From the NCBI GenBank assembly GCA_021298975.1, contig JAJTGC010000049.1, forward strand, positions 1 through 36,326: a stretch of DNA of 36,326 nucleotides. The letters run 5' to 3'. Below, piece by piece: positions 26,420 to 36,131 of the stretch. The translations under genes were made by a program, and so were the position numbers. The number at the start of each line of letters is the position of its first letter. The first letter of the stretch is position 1. The notes beneath the pieces were generated by a model. That model saw only the letters and a program-made list of their open reading frames with translations, did not search any database and was not told the origin of the DNA. Source of the DNA: Oxalobacteraceae bacterium (lineage in GTDB: Bacteria; Pseudomonadota; Gammaproteobacteria; Burkholderiales; Burkholderiaceae_D).

Positions 26420-27586
26420 ATGGAAATCGATATGCTGGAAACGACGAAAGGCACGATCATCAAGGTAGTTGGTGTCGGTGGTGCTGGCGGCAATGCTGTT
26501 CAGCACATGATCAACAAGGGCGTAGCGGGCGTGGAATTCATCGTCGCCAACACCGATGCGCAAGCATTGTCGCTCTCCAAAGCCCATAACGTGATTCAGA
26601 TCGGTGAGTCCGGTCTGGGTGCCGGCATGCAGCCTGCCCTCGGTCGTCAGTTGGCCGAGGAAACCCGCAGCCGTATCGAAGACGCACTGCGTGGTGCGCA
26701 TATGGTGTTCATTGCAGCCGGCATGGGTGGTGGTACCGGTACCGGCGCGGCACCGGTGGTGGCTGAAATAGCCAAGGAGCTCGGTGCACTGACCGTGGCG
26801 GTGGTGTCCAAACCCTTCACCTACGAAGGTCAGAAGTGCATGAAGATCGCCGATGAAGGTCTGGAAGAGTTGAGCAAGCATGTCGACTCGCTGATCGTGA
26901 TTCTCAACGAGAAGCTCGAAGACATCTACGAAGATGACAGCATGATCGAGTGGCTACAGCATGCCGATGATGTGCTCAATAATGCCGTTGCCGGGATTGC
27001 CGAAATCATCAATGTACCCGGTCACATCAATGTGGACTTCAATGACGTCAAGACCATCATGGCTGAGCAGGGCAAGGCGATGATGGGTACGGCAGTCGCT
27101 TCGGGACTGGATCGCGCGCGCATTGCGGCCGAGCAGGCGATCGCATCGCCACTGCTCGATGGTATTGATTTGTCCGGCGCGCGCGGTGTGCTGGTCAACG
27201 TTACTGGCAGCAAGTCGCTCAAGGGTAAAGAGATTCGCGAAGTCATGGCGACCGTGCGTGCGTTCGCTGCGGAAGATGCATCGATCGCGCAGGGCATCGC
27301 CTACGATGACAACATGGGCGATGAAATTCGCGTTACCGTGGTGGCAACTGGTTTGGGCAGACGCAAGCCTGTGCTGGTCTCGACACCCGTGCAGGCCGCA
27401 CGAACCGGTACGTATGGCGGTGCAGCGCCAGCCGATGCGTTCAGCACCAGCACGCCACCCGCTGAACCGATACGCACGCCGGCCGTATGGCGCCGCGAGT
27501 CGGCGTCTGAAACGGTGCGTGCGATGGAACGCAATGGCACCGAGACGTATGACATTCCTGCGTTTCTGCGTCGGCAGGCCGACTGA
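26420..27586 (+). CDS. ftsZ: Cell division protein FtsZ
   Basis: FtsZ is the tubulin-like GTPase that forms the division ring. It has 388 residues. GVGGAGGNAVQHMINKGV is the first nucleotide loop, AAGMGGGTGTGAAPVVAEIA the tubulin signature loop, and FNDVKTIMAEQGKAMMGTA the T7-loop region that completes catalysis on the next subunit. A variable linker follows from about residue 320, and the end TYDIPAFLRRQAD is the conserved tail that binds FtsA and ZipA. The ATG at 26420 is chosen because AAGGGAG ends five bases upstream and the protein then begins MEIDMLETT. The ORF extends upstream to 26201 through REP and microsatellite sequence, which is rejected. It is the last gene of the dcw operon. 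Confidence 0.97.
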   Translation: MEIDMLETTKGTIIKVVGVGGAGGNAVQHMINKGVAGVEFIVANTDAQALSLSKAHNVIQIGESGLGAGMQPALGRQLAEETRSRIEDALRGAHMVFIAAGMGGGTGTGAAPVVAEIAKELGALTVAVVSKPFTYEGQKCMKIADEGLEELSKHVDSLIVILNEKLEDIYEDDSMIEWLQHADDVLNNAVAGIAEIINVPGHINVDFNDVKTIMAEQGKAMMGTAVASGLDRARIAAEQAIASPLLDGIDLSGARGVLVNVTGSKSLKGKEIREVMATVRAFAAEDASIAQGIAYDDNMGDEIRVTVVATGLGRRKPVLVSTPVQAARTGTYGGAAPADAFSTSTPPAEPIRTPAVWRRESASETVRAMERNGTETYDIPAFLRRQAD

Positions 27587-27623
27587 GTCTGCACAAAATC
27601 GTCGCTCGGGGCATACTACGGGA

Positions 27624-27665
27624 GAATTGCGGCAGCGCCGCAATTCTTCGCTTTTGTTCCCTTTT
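27624..27665 (+). terminator. Terminator after ftsZ
   Basis: GAATTGCGGC (27624-27633) and GCCGCAATTC (27637-27646) pair perfectly over ten bases with an AGC loop. A T-rich stretch with interruptions follows (ttcgcttttgttcccttttattcc). It is the strongest terminator-like hairpin in the window and marks the end of the dcw operon. Confidence 0.75.
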
Positions 27666-27700
27666 ATTCCCTCTGATTTCTCAACCCATAGGACCATCCC

Positions 27701-28204
27701 ATGACCATTAAAACCGGAGACCATCTCCCTGAAGGCAAACTCGCCGAGTTCATCGAAACAGAAACCGAAGGCTGCTCGCTCGGACCGAACACCTTCAATG
27801 TGTCGGATCTCGTCAAGGGCAAGACCATTGCCATCTTCGGCCTGCCCGGCGCCTACACGCCGACCTGCTCTGCGCAGCACGTGCCTGGCTATGTGCAGCA
27901 CGCGAACGAACTCAAGGCCAAGGGTGTGGATGAAATCTGGTGCATCTCGGTCAATGACGCATTCGTCATGGGCGCCTGGGGCCGTGAACTCAAGGCCACG
28001 GGTATTGTGCGCATGATGGCCGATGGCAATGCTGATTTCAGCAAGGCGCTTGGTTTGTCGGCTGACTTCAGCGGCTATGGCATGGGCACCCGCTCGCAGC
28101 GATATTCGATGCTCGTCAAGGACGGCGTGGTGTCGCAACTGCACGTGGAAGCGCCCGGCAAGTTTGAAGTATCCAATGCCGAGACCCTGCTTGCGAGCCT
28201 GTAA
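27701..28204 (+). CDS. Peroxiredoxin, Prx5 type
   Basis: This 167-residue thiol peroxidase reduces hydrogen peroxide and organic peroxides. The peroxidatic Cys lies in LPGAYTPTCSAQHVPGYV, the PxxxTxxC motif of the Prx5 group. VSVNDAFVMGAWG-like residues (CISVNDAFVMGAWGREL) and DGNADFSKALGLSADFSG follow, also typical of this group. No signal peptide is seen, so it is cytoplasmic. It stands alone between the ftsZ terminator and lpxC, an arrangement I recall from other Burkholderiales. A glutaredoxin or glutathione system is the likely reductant, but this is inference. Confidence 0.92.
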   Translation: MTIKTGDHLPEGKLAEFIETETEGCSLGPNTFNVSDLVKGKTIAIFGLPGAYTPTCSAQHVPGYVQHANELKAKGVDEIWCISVNDAFVMGAWGRELKATGIVRMMADGNADFSKALGLSADFSGYGMGTRSQRYSMLVKDGVVSQLHVEAPGKFEVSNAETLLASL

Positions 28205-28241
28205 GTTGGCGTACTGATCGCACTACAGCGTCATTATAAAA

Positions 28242-29174
28242 ATGCTACGACAGAGAACACTGAGAGACACTGTCAAGACCACGGGTGTCGGCCTGCATTG
28301 CGGCACCCGCGTCGAACTCACGCTGCGTCCTGCGCCCGTGAATACCGGCATCGTGTTTCGTCGCATTGATATCACGCCGCCGGTGACCTTGCCGGCAACT
28401 GCAATGAGTATTGGCGACACCCGCATGGCGTCGGTGCTGGAAAAAGACGGTGTGCGCGTATCAACGGTCGAGCATCTGATGTCAGCGTGTGCAGGTCTGG
28501 GTATCGACAATCTGATCGTGGATGTCACCGCCGAAGAAATTCCCATCATGGATGGTTCGGCGGCCTCCTTTGTTTTTTTATTGCAGCAGGCTGGCAGTAT
28601 TGAGCAGGAAGCAGCAAAAAAATTCATCCGCGTACTGAAACACGTTGAGGTACGCGAGGGCGAGGGCAAGCAGGAAAAATGGGCACGGCTTGAGCCCTGT
28701 CATGGTTTTCGATTGAAGTTTTTCATTGAGTTCAATCATCCGGCGATTGATGGCTCCGGCCAGACCGCAGAGGTTGATCTCAGTCTTGAGTCGTATATTG
28801 AAGAGATTGCACGCGCACGTACCTTTGGTTTCATGCAGGACGTGGAAACCCTGCGCGGCATGGGACTGGCGCGTGGTGGTTCACTCGAAAACGCGATCGT
28901 CATGGATGAGTTTCGCATCCTGAATGCCGGTGGTCTGCGCTATCAGAATGAATTCGTCAGGCACAAAATTCTGGATGCGATGGGAGACCTGTATCTGGCC
29001 GGCCATCCGCTGCTCGCCAGTTATACCGCGCACAAATCCGGCCACGATCTGAACAACAAGCTGTTGCGCGCGCTGCTCGCCGATGAGAGCGCGTATGAGG
29101 TTGCCACGTTCAGCAATGCGGCGTCCGCACCGGCGGCGTATTCAACCCAGCTGGAACAGGCCTGGGTGGCGTAG
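28242..29174 (+). CDS. lpxC: UDP-3-O-acyl-GlcNAc deacetylase
   Basis: This zinc enzyme carries out the committed step of lipid A synthesis. It has 310 residues. [20 protein letters not shown] is the family start. [17 protein letters not shown] carries the first zinc His (about residue 78), and [15 protein letters not shown] follows. The later zinc ligands are in [17 protein letters not shown], and [17 protein letters not shown] has the catalytic His. It shows that the organism makes an outer membrane. Levels are often controlled by proteolysis of the C-terminus, which here is QLEQAWVA. Confidence 0.97.
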   Translation: MLRQRTLRDTVKTTGVGLHCGTRVELTLRPAPVNTGIVFRRIDITPPVTLPATAMSIGDTRMASVLEKDGVRVSTVEHLMSACAGLGIDNLIVDVTAEEIPIMDGSAASFVFLLQQAGSIEQEAAKKFIRVLKHVEVREGEGKQEKWARLEPCHGFRLKFFIEFNHPAIDGSGQTAEVDLSLESYIEEIARARTFGFMQDVETLRGMGLARGGSLENAIVMDEFRILNAGGLRYQNEFVRHKILDAMGDLYLAGHPLLASYTAHKSGHDLNNKLLRALLADESAYEVATFSNAASAPAAYSTQLEQAWVA

Positions 29175-30059
29175 CTGAACGATTCAATTCAACGTAGCGA
29201 AACCCGTCTCGCACTACTCGCGCTGATTGCCGGCAGTGTGATCTGGGGTATGAGCTGGTGGCCGCTGAAATTCTTTGCCGCGCTTGGTCTCGACGGCCAC
29301 TCGGTCTCACTCACCGCCTACAGCTTGGTGGCGCTCGTGTCGCTGCCTTTCATCTGGCGCGAACGCACCCAATGTCGTCAGGAGTGGCATTACCTGCTGC
29401 TGATTGGCCTCTTTTTTGGTGCGGCCAATGTGGCACTCACCTATGCGCTGATGGCAGGCTCGGTGGTACGGGTGATGTTGTTATTTTTTCTGCTGCCGGT
29501 GTGGGGCATTCTCGGCGGTGCGCTCTTTCTGAAAGAACGTATCGGATTGCGCCGTGTGATTGCCGTGCTGCTGTCGGTCTCGGGTGTGGTTGCAATTCTG
29601 GGCGTGTCGGATGCCGTGTCCACGCCGCTGTCATTGGCAGACTTGCTGGCACTGTTGGCTGGCATGACCTACACCGCCGGCGGTATCACCAACCGCAAGG
29701 CACAAACACTTCCCATGCTGAGCCGCACGCTGATGAGCTTTGTCGGTTGCGCGTTGATTGCGCTGCTTGCGCTGATGTTTTCCGTGCCTGAGTTACCCGT
29801 ACTGTCTGCGATTCACTGGCTCTGGCTGGGTTTGTTTGCGGGGGTGGGGCTGATGGGTGCCACTTTGCTGACCACCTATGGCGTCACCCATGTGCAAGCC
29901 AGCCGTGCGGCGGTGTTTCAGGTGGTGGAGTTGTTGGTGGCAGTGACCAGTGCGGTGCTGATCGGCGGTGAAGCGTTGAGCCCGCATGAGTATCTAGGGG
30001 CAGCGCTGATTGTGGGGGCGGCTTTGCTTGAATCGCGGGCATCTTCAGAAGACGTGTGA
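29175..30059 (+). CDS. EamA/DMT-family transporter, start codon unclear
   Basis: This is an inner-membrane protein of the drug/metabolite transporter superfamily, with about ten hydrophobic segments in two EamA halves. The second half starts near LADLLALLAGMTYTAGG. Substrate cannot be told. The first helix, ALLALIAGSVIWGMSWWPLK, begins before the first usual start (GTG 29238), which would cut it. In frame, the reading extends to CTG at 29175, directly after the lpxC stop (NDSIQRSETR..), with only gggtgg upstream as a weak ribosome binding site. The start is therefore either CTG 29175 or a shortened GTG 29238. It is convergent with dciA, and the 82-base gap has no clear terminator. Confidence 0.8.
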   Translation: MNDSIQRSETRLALLALIAGSVIWGMSWWPLKFFAALGLDGHSVSLTAYSLVALVSLPFIWRERTQCRQEWHYLLLIGLFFGAANVALTYALMAGSVVRVMLLFFLLPVWGILGGALFLKERIGLRRVIAVLLSVSGVVAILGVSDAVSTPLSLADLLALLAGMTYTAGGITNRKAQTLPMLSRTLMSFVGCALIALLALMFSVPELPVLSAIHWLWLGLFAGVGLMGATLLTTYGVTHVQASRAAVFQVVELLVAVTSAVLIGGEALSPHEYLGAALIVGAALLESRASSEDV

Positions 30060-30141
30060 TCAATGCCTTCGTCTGGCCAGCATGCGCTGATTTCAGAGTG
30101 AATACCCCCAATACCGAATTCAGCCCAGCTTGGCCAATCTT

Positions 30142-30624
30142 TCAGCTCCGGCGCTTCACCAGCGACTGCAGCGCATCGCGCAGCGGGCTGGCGTCCAGCG
30201 ATTGCGCCAGCTCTGCGAAGGCCTGCACGGCTTGGGTGGGCAAGACGGCTTGTGCGGCAGGTCGGTCGGGCACCCGGTCTTCGCCGGACATCATCTGCAC
30301 TTTGATGCGTATCGCGTCGATTGGCCAGCCCTTCTCGCGCAAACCGAGCTGTAATTTAGGCAACATTTGACGAATGCGCGTGGCCAGCGCCGCATTCGGC
30401 ACCGCAATGTGCAGCTGGCCCTCGCGCAGCTGCAGTACCCGGCAAGTGGTAAACAAGCCCGGCAAAAGCCGCCCGGCGTCGGCTTGCAGCGCGGCCATTT
30501 TTTCCAGCGTTGGCAGCAAGCCCGCCATCACATCGTCACCCTGCAGAAATGAACTCGCCTCGCGCGTGGTGGGGCGGTGCCCCGGACGGCGTGCGGGCGT
30601 GAAATTCGGGTGGTCTCTGGACAT
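30142..30624 (-). CDS. dciA: DciA-type replicative helicase-loading protein (DUF721)
   Basis: This 160-residue DUF721 protein belongs to the family shown to assist DnaB helicase loading in bacteria without DnaC. LQLREGQLHIAVPNAALATRIRQMLPKL (given here as two adjoining parts, LQLREGQLHIAVP and NAALATRIRQMLPKL) is the compact KH-like domain at about residues 64-92. The N-terminus is basic and disordered (RDHPNFTPARRPGHR), and the C-terminus has AQSLDASPLRDALQSLVKRR. It is divergent from secA, the usual place for this gene in beta- and gammaproteobacteria. Identification rests on fold-like pattern and context. Confidence 0.78.
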   Translation of the reverse strand: MSRDHPNFTPARRPGHRPTTREASSFLQGDDVMAGLLPTLEKMAALQADAGRLLPGLFTTCRVLQLREGQLHIAVPNAALATRIRQMLPKLQLGLREKGWPIDAIRIKVQMMSGEDRVPDRPAAQAVLPTQAVQAFAELAQSLDASPLRDALQSLVKRRS

Positions 30625-30787
30625 CTGGGAACGTTAACACAGGGTTTGGGCGCTGCGTGCCGTCCTTGTGCTGCAGCATGGGACGGGGCATCTTCAGAGG
30701 GGGTCGCATGCTAGAATCGCGGTTTTGGCCAATCCGGCCTCGCCCCTGGCGATCCGCTGTGAAGCCCGCCTTTTTTCCCGTTCCCAC

Positions 30788-33553
30788 ATGTCTTTTCTGA
30801 CCAAAATTTTCGGCAGTCGCAATCAGCGACTGATCAAGAAGCTGCAAAGCACCGTTCGCGAGATCAATGCCATGGAAGCCTCGCTGGAGCAATTGTCCGA
30901 CGAGGCGCTGAAGGCGAAAACGCCTGAGCTCAAAGCCCGAATCGCCGCTGGTGCCACCACGGATGAGATTTTGGCCGAGGCTTTCGCTGTTTGCCGCGAG
31001 GCCAGCAAGCGCGTGCTGAAAATGCGTCACTTTGACGTCCAGCTGGTCGGTGGCATGGTGCTGCATCAGGGCAAAATCGCCGAGATGGGCACGGGCGAAG
31101 GCAAGACGCTGATGGCGACCCTGCCCGCGTACCTGAATGCGCTGACGGGCAAGGGCGTGCATATCGTCACCGTGAACGACTATCTCGCCCAGCGCGATGC
31201 CGAATGGATGGGCAAGCTCTACGGCTGGCTCGGACTCAGCACCGGCATCAATCTCTCGCAAGCAGCGCATGAGGTGAAGCAGGCCGCGTATCTAGCGGAC
31301 ATCACCTACGGCACCAACAATGAATTCGGTTTCGACTACTTGCGCGACAACATGGTCTACTCGACCGGTGACCGCGTACAGCGCGGTCTGTCGTTTGCGA
31401 TCGTCGATGAGGTGGATTCGATTCTGATCGACGAGGCGCGCACCCCACTGATCATCTCGGGTCAGGCGGAAGACCACACCGAGATGTATCGCAAGATGAA
31501 TGCACTGCCGCCGCTCCTGACGATGCAGATCGGTGACGAAACACCGGACGGCAAGGGCGTAGTGGAAGTGCCCGGTGATTACACCCGCGATGAAAAAGCC
31601 AACACCGTATTGCTGACCGAAGCCGGGCATGAAAAAGCCGAGCAGATACTGACCACCATGGGTCTGCTGCCCGAGGGTGCATCACTTTACGATCCGGTTC
31701 ACATCACGCTGATTCATCATCTGTATGCCGCACTGCGTGCGCATACCTTGTTTCACAAAGATCAGCAGTACGTGGTGCAGAACAATGAAGTCATCATCGT
31801 CGATGAATTCACCGGTCGTCTGATGACCGGTCGTCGCTGGTCGGATGGTTTGCATCAGGCCGTTGAAGCCAAAGAAGGCGTTCGCATCCAGCACGAGAAC
31901 CAGACACTGGCCTCGGTCACTTTCCAGAATTATTTCCGTCTGTACGGCAAGCTGTCGGGCATGACGGGCACCGCCGACACCGAAGCGTATGAGTTTCAGG
32001 AAATCTATACGCTCGAAACCGTGGTCATCCCGCCCAACCGTCCCAGCCGGCGTACGGACAGGCAGGATCAGGTTTTCAAGAACGCAGCTGGCAAATACCG
32101 CGCGCTGATCGCTGATATCCGTGATTGCTACGAGCGTGGTCAGCCGGTGCTGGTGGGTACGACCTCCATCGAGAATTCCGAGCTCATCTCCGCGATGCTC
32201 GATGAAGCCAAGCTGCCGCACAACGTGCTCAACGCCAAACAGCACGCGCGCGAAGCGGAAATCATTGCGCAGGCGGGTCGTCCCAAGATGATCACGATTG
32301 CGACCAACATGGCCGGTCGTGGTACCGACATTGTGTTGGGTGGCAATGTCGACAAACAGATTCAGCTGATCGAAGCCGACAGTGCGATTCCCGATGCGGA
32401 GAAAGCCGCACGCTCACAAACCCTGCGAGATGAATGGCAGTCGCTGCATGAGCAGGTCGTCAATGCGGGTGGTTTGCATATCATCGGTACCGAGCGGCAT
32501 GAGTCGCGTCGTATCGATAATCAGCTGCGTGGTCGTTCCGGTCGTCAGGGTGATCCGGGTTCATCGCGTTTTTATCTGTCGCTGGATGATCCGTTACTGC
32601 GGATTTTTGCAGGCGATCGCGTGCGCTCGGTGATGGAGCGTCTGAAGATGCCGGAAGACGAGCCGATCGAAGCGGGTATCGTCTCGCGCTCGATTGAATC
32701 TGCGCAGCGCAAAGTGGAAGCGCGCAATTTCGACATTCGCAAACAACTGCTCGAGTATGACGATGTCGCCAATGATCAGCGCAAAGTCATCTATAACCAG
32801 CGCAATGAGTTGCTTGAAGCGCAGGACATGAGCGAGACCAGTCAAGCGCTGCGTCATGGTGTTTTTACCGATTTGTTCCGCACGTATGTACCGGCAGAGA
32901 CGATGGAAGAGCAGTGGGATCTGCCAACCCTTGAAGCGGTGCTCGCTGCCGAATGGCAGTTGCACATGCCGATGGCTGGTTTGCTGGCAGCTGAGCCGAA
33001 TCTGACCGATGAAGATCTGCTCGAACGCCTGCTGCAGGCTGCCGATGCGATCTATCAATCCAAGGTGGATGTGGTTGGCAAGGATGCCTTCGGCGGCTTT
33101 GAGCGCAATGTGATGTTGCAGAGCATGGACACGCAATGGCGCGAACACCTCGCGGCGCTCGATCATCTGCGTCAGGGTATTCATTTGCGCGGCTATGCGC
33201 AGAAAAATCCCAAGCAGGAATACAAGCGCGAAGCTTTCCAGTTGTTTGGCCAGATGCTCGATCTGATCCGCAATGATGTGGTGCGTCTGATCATGACGGT
33301 GCAGATACAGTCACAAGAAGAAATCGCTGCCGCCGAAGAAAAAATGACGCATCCGCAGCTGGAGAATCTGAATTTCCAGCACGCTGATTTCAATCCGGAT
33401 CTTGCGCCGGAAGAATTACTCGCACCAACCGCTCATGAAGCGCCACGTGCGTCGATGCCGATGATGAATGCGATGCCCAAGGTGGGGCGGAATGATCCCT
33501 GTCCTTGTGGCAGCGGTAAGAAATTCAAGCAGTGTCATGGAAAGCTGGCCTGA
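30788..33553 (+). CDS. secA: Protein translocase motor SecA
   Basis: SecA is the ATPase that drives preproteins through SecYEG. It has 921 residues. [19 protein letters not shown] is the family start, so ATG 30788 is chosen over the ORF's upstream start at 30668. The Walker A loop is [17 protein letters not shown] (about residue 100), Walker B is [18 protein letters not shown], and [17 protein letters not shown] and [19 protein letters not shown] lie in the second motor domain. The C-terminus keeps the zinc-binding tail [19 protein letters not shown] that binds SecB. A TAGAAT hexamer at 30712-30717 is a possible -10 box. No SecM-like gene is seen upstream. Confidence 0.97.
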   Translation: MSFLTKIFGSRNQRLIKKLQSTVREINAMEASLEQLSDEALKAKTPELKARIAAGATTDEILAEAFAVCREASKRVLKMRHFDVQLVGGMVLHQGKIAEMGTGEGKTLMATLPAYLNALTGKGVHIVTVNDYLAQRDAEWMGKLYGWLGLSTGINLSQAAHEVKQAAYLADITYGTNNEFGFDYLRDNMVYSTGDRVQRGLSFAIVDEVDSILIDEARTPLIISGQAEDHTEMYRKMNALPPLLTMQIGDETPDGKGVVEVPGDYTRDEKANTVLLTEAGHEKAEQILTTMGLLPEGASLYDPVHITLIHHLYAALRAHTLFHKDQQYVVQNNEVIIVDEFTGRLMTGRRWSDGLHQAVEAKEGVRIQHENQTLASVTFQNYFRLYGKLSGMTGTADTEAYEFQEIYTLETVVIPPNRPSRRTDRQDQVFKNAAGKYRALIADIRDCYERGQPVLVGTTSIENSELISAMLDEAKLPHNVLNAKQHAREAEIIAQAGRPKMITIATNMAGRGTDIVLGGNVDKQIQLIEADSAIPDAEKAARSQTLRDEWQSLHEQVVNAGGLHIIGTERHESRRIDNQLRGRSGRQGDPGSSRFYLSLDDPLLRIFAGDRVRSVMERLKMPEDEPIEAGIVSRSIESAQRKVEARNFDIRKQLLEYDDVANDQRKVIYNQRNELLEAQDMSETSQALRHGVFTDLFRTYVPAETMEEQWDLPTLEAVLAAEWQLHMPMAGLLAAEPNLTDEDLLERLLQAADAIYQSKVDVVGKDAFGGFERNVMLQSMDTQWREHLAALDHLRQGIHLRGYAQKNPKQEYKREAFQLFGQMLDLIRNDVVRLIMTVQIQSQEEIAAAEEKMTHPQLENLNFQHADFNPDLAPEELLAPTAHEAPRASMPMMNAMPKVGRNDPCPCGSGKKFKQCHGKLA

Positions 33554-33590
33554 CGTTTTGGTTGGCAGTTGGTCGATGCTTTCAGCTAAA

Positions 33591-33721
33591 AAGACACTGG
33601 ATCCCGGCCTGCGCCGGGATGACAGTTTTATAGGGCGACAGCTTTTAAATTGTCATCCCGGCGAAACGGCGCTGGCTTGCAACCCAGCGCGCGCCCTGCA
33701 AGGGGGGATCCAGTGTCTTTT
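33591..33721. repeat. Inverted REP pair between secA and argJ, right arm enlarged
   Basis: The left arm (33591-33624) contains atcccggcctgcgccgggat (33601-33620) between gacactgg and gaca. The right arm (33651-33721) begins tgtcatcccggcgaaa and ends ggatccagtgtctttt, but its middle is enlarged by about 35 bases. Inside is a second hairpin, gcgctgg-cttgcaac-ccagcgc. The 210-base gap holds no gene. The left hairpin is followed by gttttat and could terminate secA transcripts. Confidence 0.85.
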
Positions 33722-33763
33722 GTTTCGTCAAAATAAATAGTCACGTACACCGAACGCAAACTC

Positions 33764-35002
33764 ATGGCCGTCAACTTTCCCCTCTCCACCCCGTTCAAGC
33801 TGAAACCCGTCCCCGGCATTCAGCTCGGTTACGCCGAAGCAGGCATCAAGAAGCCGAACCGCAAAGACTTGCTGATCCTGAAGCTCGCACCGACTGCGAC
33901 CGTCGCTGGCGTATTCACCACCAACCGTTTTTGTGCAGCACCCGTGCAGCTGTCGAAAGCGCATCTCGCGCTGGCGGCCACCTCGGGCAAGCCGATCACG
34001 GCCTTGGTGGTGAACACCGGCAATGCAAACGCAGGTACCGGCGAGGCCGGCATGATCAATGCGCAGGCAAGCTGTGATGCGCTGGCCAGGCTCCTGGACT
34101 GCGAGGCATCGCAGGTGCTGCCCTTCTCGACCGGCGTCATTCTCGAGGCGCTGCCTGTCGACAAGCTGGTTGCAGGTCTGCCGCTGGCGATCGCAAATCT
34201 CACCGAGAACAATTGGTTTGGCGCCGCGCAATCCATCATGACCACAGACACGCTGCCCAAAGCAGCGTCGCGCACGATAACCATCTCGGGCAAGAAGGTG
34301 ACGCTGACGGGTATTTCGAAAGGCGCCGGCATGATTCGTCCGAATATGGCGACCATGCTGGGATTTGTGGCCTGTGATGCAAAGGTGCCGCTGGCGCTGC
34401 TGGATCGGATGGTGAAAGAAGCGGCGGATGCTTCATTCAACTGCATCACGATTGACGGCGATACATCGACCAATGATGCTTTCATGTTGATCGCTACCGG
34501 TGCAGGCGAACTCGAAGTAACCAGCCTTGAATCGGATGAATATCAGGCACTGGCCGCTGCAGTGACCTGGCTGTCACAGGAACTCGCGCAGCTGATCGTG
34601 CGTGATGGCGAGGGTGCGACGAAATTCATTACCATCCATGTCGAGCAGGGTAGCGACGCAGATGAATGCCGCAAGATTGCTTATGCGATCGCCCATTCAC
34701 CGCTGGTGAAGACGGCGTTTTTTGCATCTGACCCAAATTTGGGTCGTATCCTCGCTGCTATTGGTTATGCGGGCGTGACGGATCTGGACGTGGCCAAGAT
34801 TGATTTGTATCTGGATGATGTCTGGGTAGCGAAGCAAGGTGGACGCAATCCGGATTACCGTGAAGAAGACGGGCAGCGGGTGATGCAGCAGAGCGAGATC
34901 ACGGTGCGTGTGCTGCTCGGACGTGGCGAGGCACGGGCGACGGTCTGGACTTGTGATTTGTCGCATGAGTATGTGTCGATTAATGCGGATTACCGGTCTT
35001 GA
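33764..35002 (+). CDS. argJ: Bifunctional ornithine acetyltransferase / N-acetylglutamate synthase
   Basis: ArgJ moves the acetyl group from N-acetylornithine to glutamate in the cyclic arginine pathway; many members also make N-acetylglutamate from acetyl-CoA. It has 412 residues. [19 protein letters not shown] is a conserved block. The autocleavage site is in [20 protein letters not shown], where the Thr of MATM becomes the nucleophile of the beta chain. [19 protein letters not shown] and [19 protein letters not shown] follow, and it ends [13 protein letters not shown]. The order secA-argJ-ATPase-mutT is typical for Burkholderiales. The ribosome binding site is weak. Confidence 0.96.
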   Translation: MAVNFPLSTPFKLKPVPGIQLGYAEAGIKKPNRKDLLILKLAPTATVAGVFTTNRFCAAPVQLSKAHLALAATSGKPITALVVNTGNANAGTGEAGMINAQASCDALARLLDCEASQVLPFSTGVILEALPVDKLVAGLPLAIANLTENNWFGAAQSIMTTDTLPKAASRTITISGKKVTLTGISKGAGMIRPNMATMLGFVACDAKVPLALLDRMVKEAADASFNCITIDGDTSTNDAFMLIATGAGELEVTSLESDEYQALAAAVTWLSQELAQLIVRDGEGATKFITIHVEQGSDADECRKIAYAIAHSPLVKTAFFASDPNLGRILAAIGYAGVTDLDVAKIDLYLDDVWVAKQGGRNPDYREEDGQRVMQQSEITVRVLLGRGEARATVWTCDLSHEYVSINADYRS

Positions 35003-35094
35003 TATCGGGTTGAGATTAAAGACGCTGGATACTGCTCAGCGCTTAAGGCGGGCCTTTTAAGGGTCATAGCCGCTGACGCACTGCCAGAGTCAAC

Positions 35095-35180
35095 ATGGAT
35101 CCCAGCTTTCGCTGGGATGACGAATTAAAAGCTGCTGTACCTTTAAGCGGTCATCCCAGCGGAAGCTGGGATCCAGTGAC
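35095..35180. repeat. Inverted REP pair between argJ and the ATPase gene
   Basis: The left arm has atcccagctttcgctgggat (35099-35118) and the right arm atcccagcggaagctgggat (35153-35172), each an 8-bp perfect stem with a four-base loop, flanked by tgacg and ggtc. A degenerate edge, aaagacgctggat, at 35018-35031 suggests an older element beneath. The 240-base gap has no gene. Confidence 0.88.
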
Positions 35181-35242
35181 TTTGGACTGTCTTGCTCGCA
35201 GCCCTACCTTCGGGTGCATAGACCCATTTACAAAAAATAAAA

Positions 35243-36112
35243 ATGAAAGAACTAGAACAATTCCTCATCAACGCAGAACGCGTACTCGCGCGTGTCGAGG
35301 CGCTGCTGCCCCCAGCCCCCGCACCCATCGACTGGACCGCCGCCACCGCCTTTCGCTGGCGCGTCGGTCGTGATGGTCGCGGCAGTCTTCAGCCGGTGCT
35401 GCATCCGTCGCGCATCAATCTCGATGACCTGCACAACATCGCCACGCAAAAAGAACAGATCGAACAAAATACCCGTCAGTTCATCGAAGGCCGACCCGCC
35501 AATAATGTGCTGCTGACCGGTGCGCGGGGTACGGGCAAGTCATCGCTGATCAAGGCCTGTCTGGCGCAATTTGCCGATCAGGGTTTGCGGTTGATTGAGG
35601 TCGACAAAGACCATCTGGTGGATTTGCCCGATATCGTTGATCTGGTGGCGCAGCGGCCTGAGCGTTTCATTATTTTTTGTGATGACTTGTCGTTTGAAGA
35701 GGGCGAGGGTGGCTACAAGGCACTCAAGGTCGCGCTGGACGGCAGTATCTCGGCACAGTCAGATAATGTACTGATCTATGCAACATCGAACCGCCGGCAT
35801 CTGCTGCCTGAGCGGATGTCGGATAACGAAGGCTACAGACATGTCGACGATGGCGATTTGCATCCCGGTGAAACTGTTGAAGAAAAAATCTCGCTGTCGG
35901 AACGTTTTGGTGTGTGGTTGTCGTTCTATCCCTTCCGCCAGGATGATTATTTAGACATTGTTCGTCACTGGCTCAAGCATTTCGGCATTGATGCGTCGCA
36001 GTTTGCCGACGTCGAGCCTGAAGCATTGCGTTGGGCATTGCAGCGAGGTTCCCGTTCCGGTCGCATCGCCTGGCAGTTTGCGCGCGACTGGGCCGGCAAG
36101 CACGCGCGCTGA
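35243..36112 (+). CDS. P-loop ATPase of the DUF815 family
   Basis: This is a 289-residue AAA-like ATPase of unknown cellular role. The N-terminus is helical (KELEQFLINAERVLARVEAL). ANNVLLTGARGTGKSSLIKA is the Walker A loop (about residues 86-105), RFIIFCDDLSFEEGEGGYKA the Walker B strand with two Asp, and NVLIYATSNRRHLLPERM contains the sensor-1-like Asn. ETVEEKISLSERFGVWLSF resembles the Arg-finger region. The family is common next to argJ and mutT in betaproteobacteria. Its ATG has no strong ribosome binding site. Confidence 0.87.
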   Translation: MKELEQFLINAERVLARVEALLPPAPAPIDWTAATAFRWRVGRDGRGSLQPVLHPSRINLDDLHNIATQKEQIEQNTRQFIEGRPANNVLLTGARGTGKSSLIKACLAQFADQGLRLIEVDKDHLVDLPDIVDLVAQRPERFIIFCDDLSFEEGEGGYKALKVALDGSISAQSDNVLIYATSNRRHLLPERMSDNEGYRHVDDGDLHPGETVEEKISLSERFGVWLSFYPFRQDDYLDIVRHWLKHFGIDASQFADVEPEALRWALQRGSRSGRIAWQFARDWAGKHAR

Positions 36113-36131
36113 TCGGGTGGCGGCCTTCCCT

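Noticed and set aside
30668-30787. Longer SecA or a secM-like upstream ORF
   Set aside because: The family start is MSFLTKIFG at 30788, and nothing upstream looks like an arrest peptide or signal peptide.
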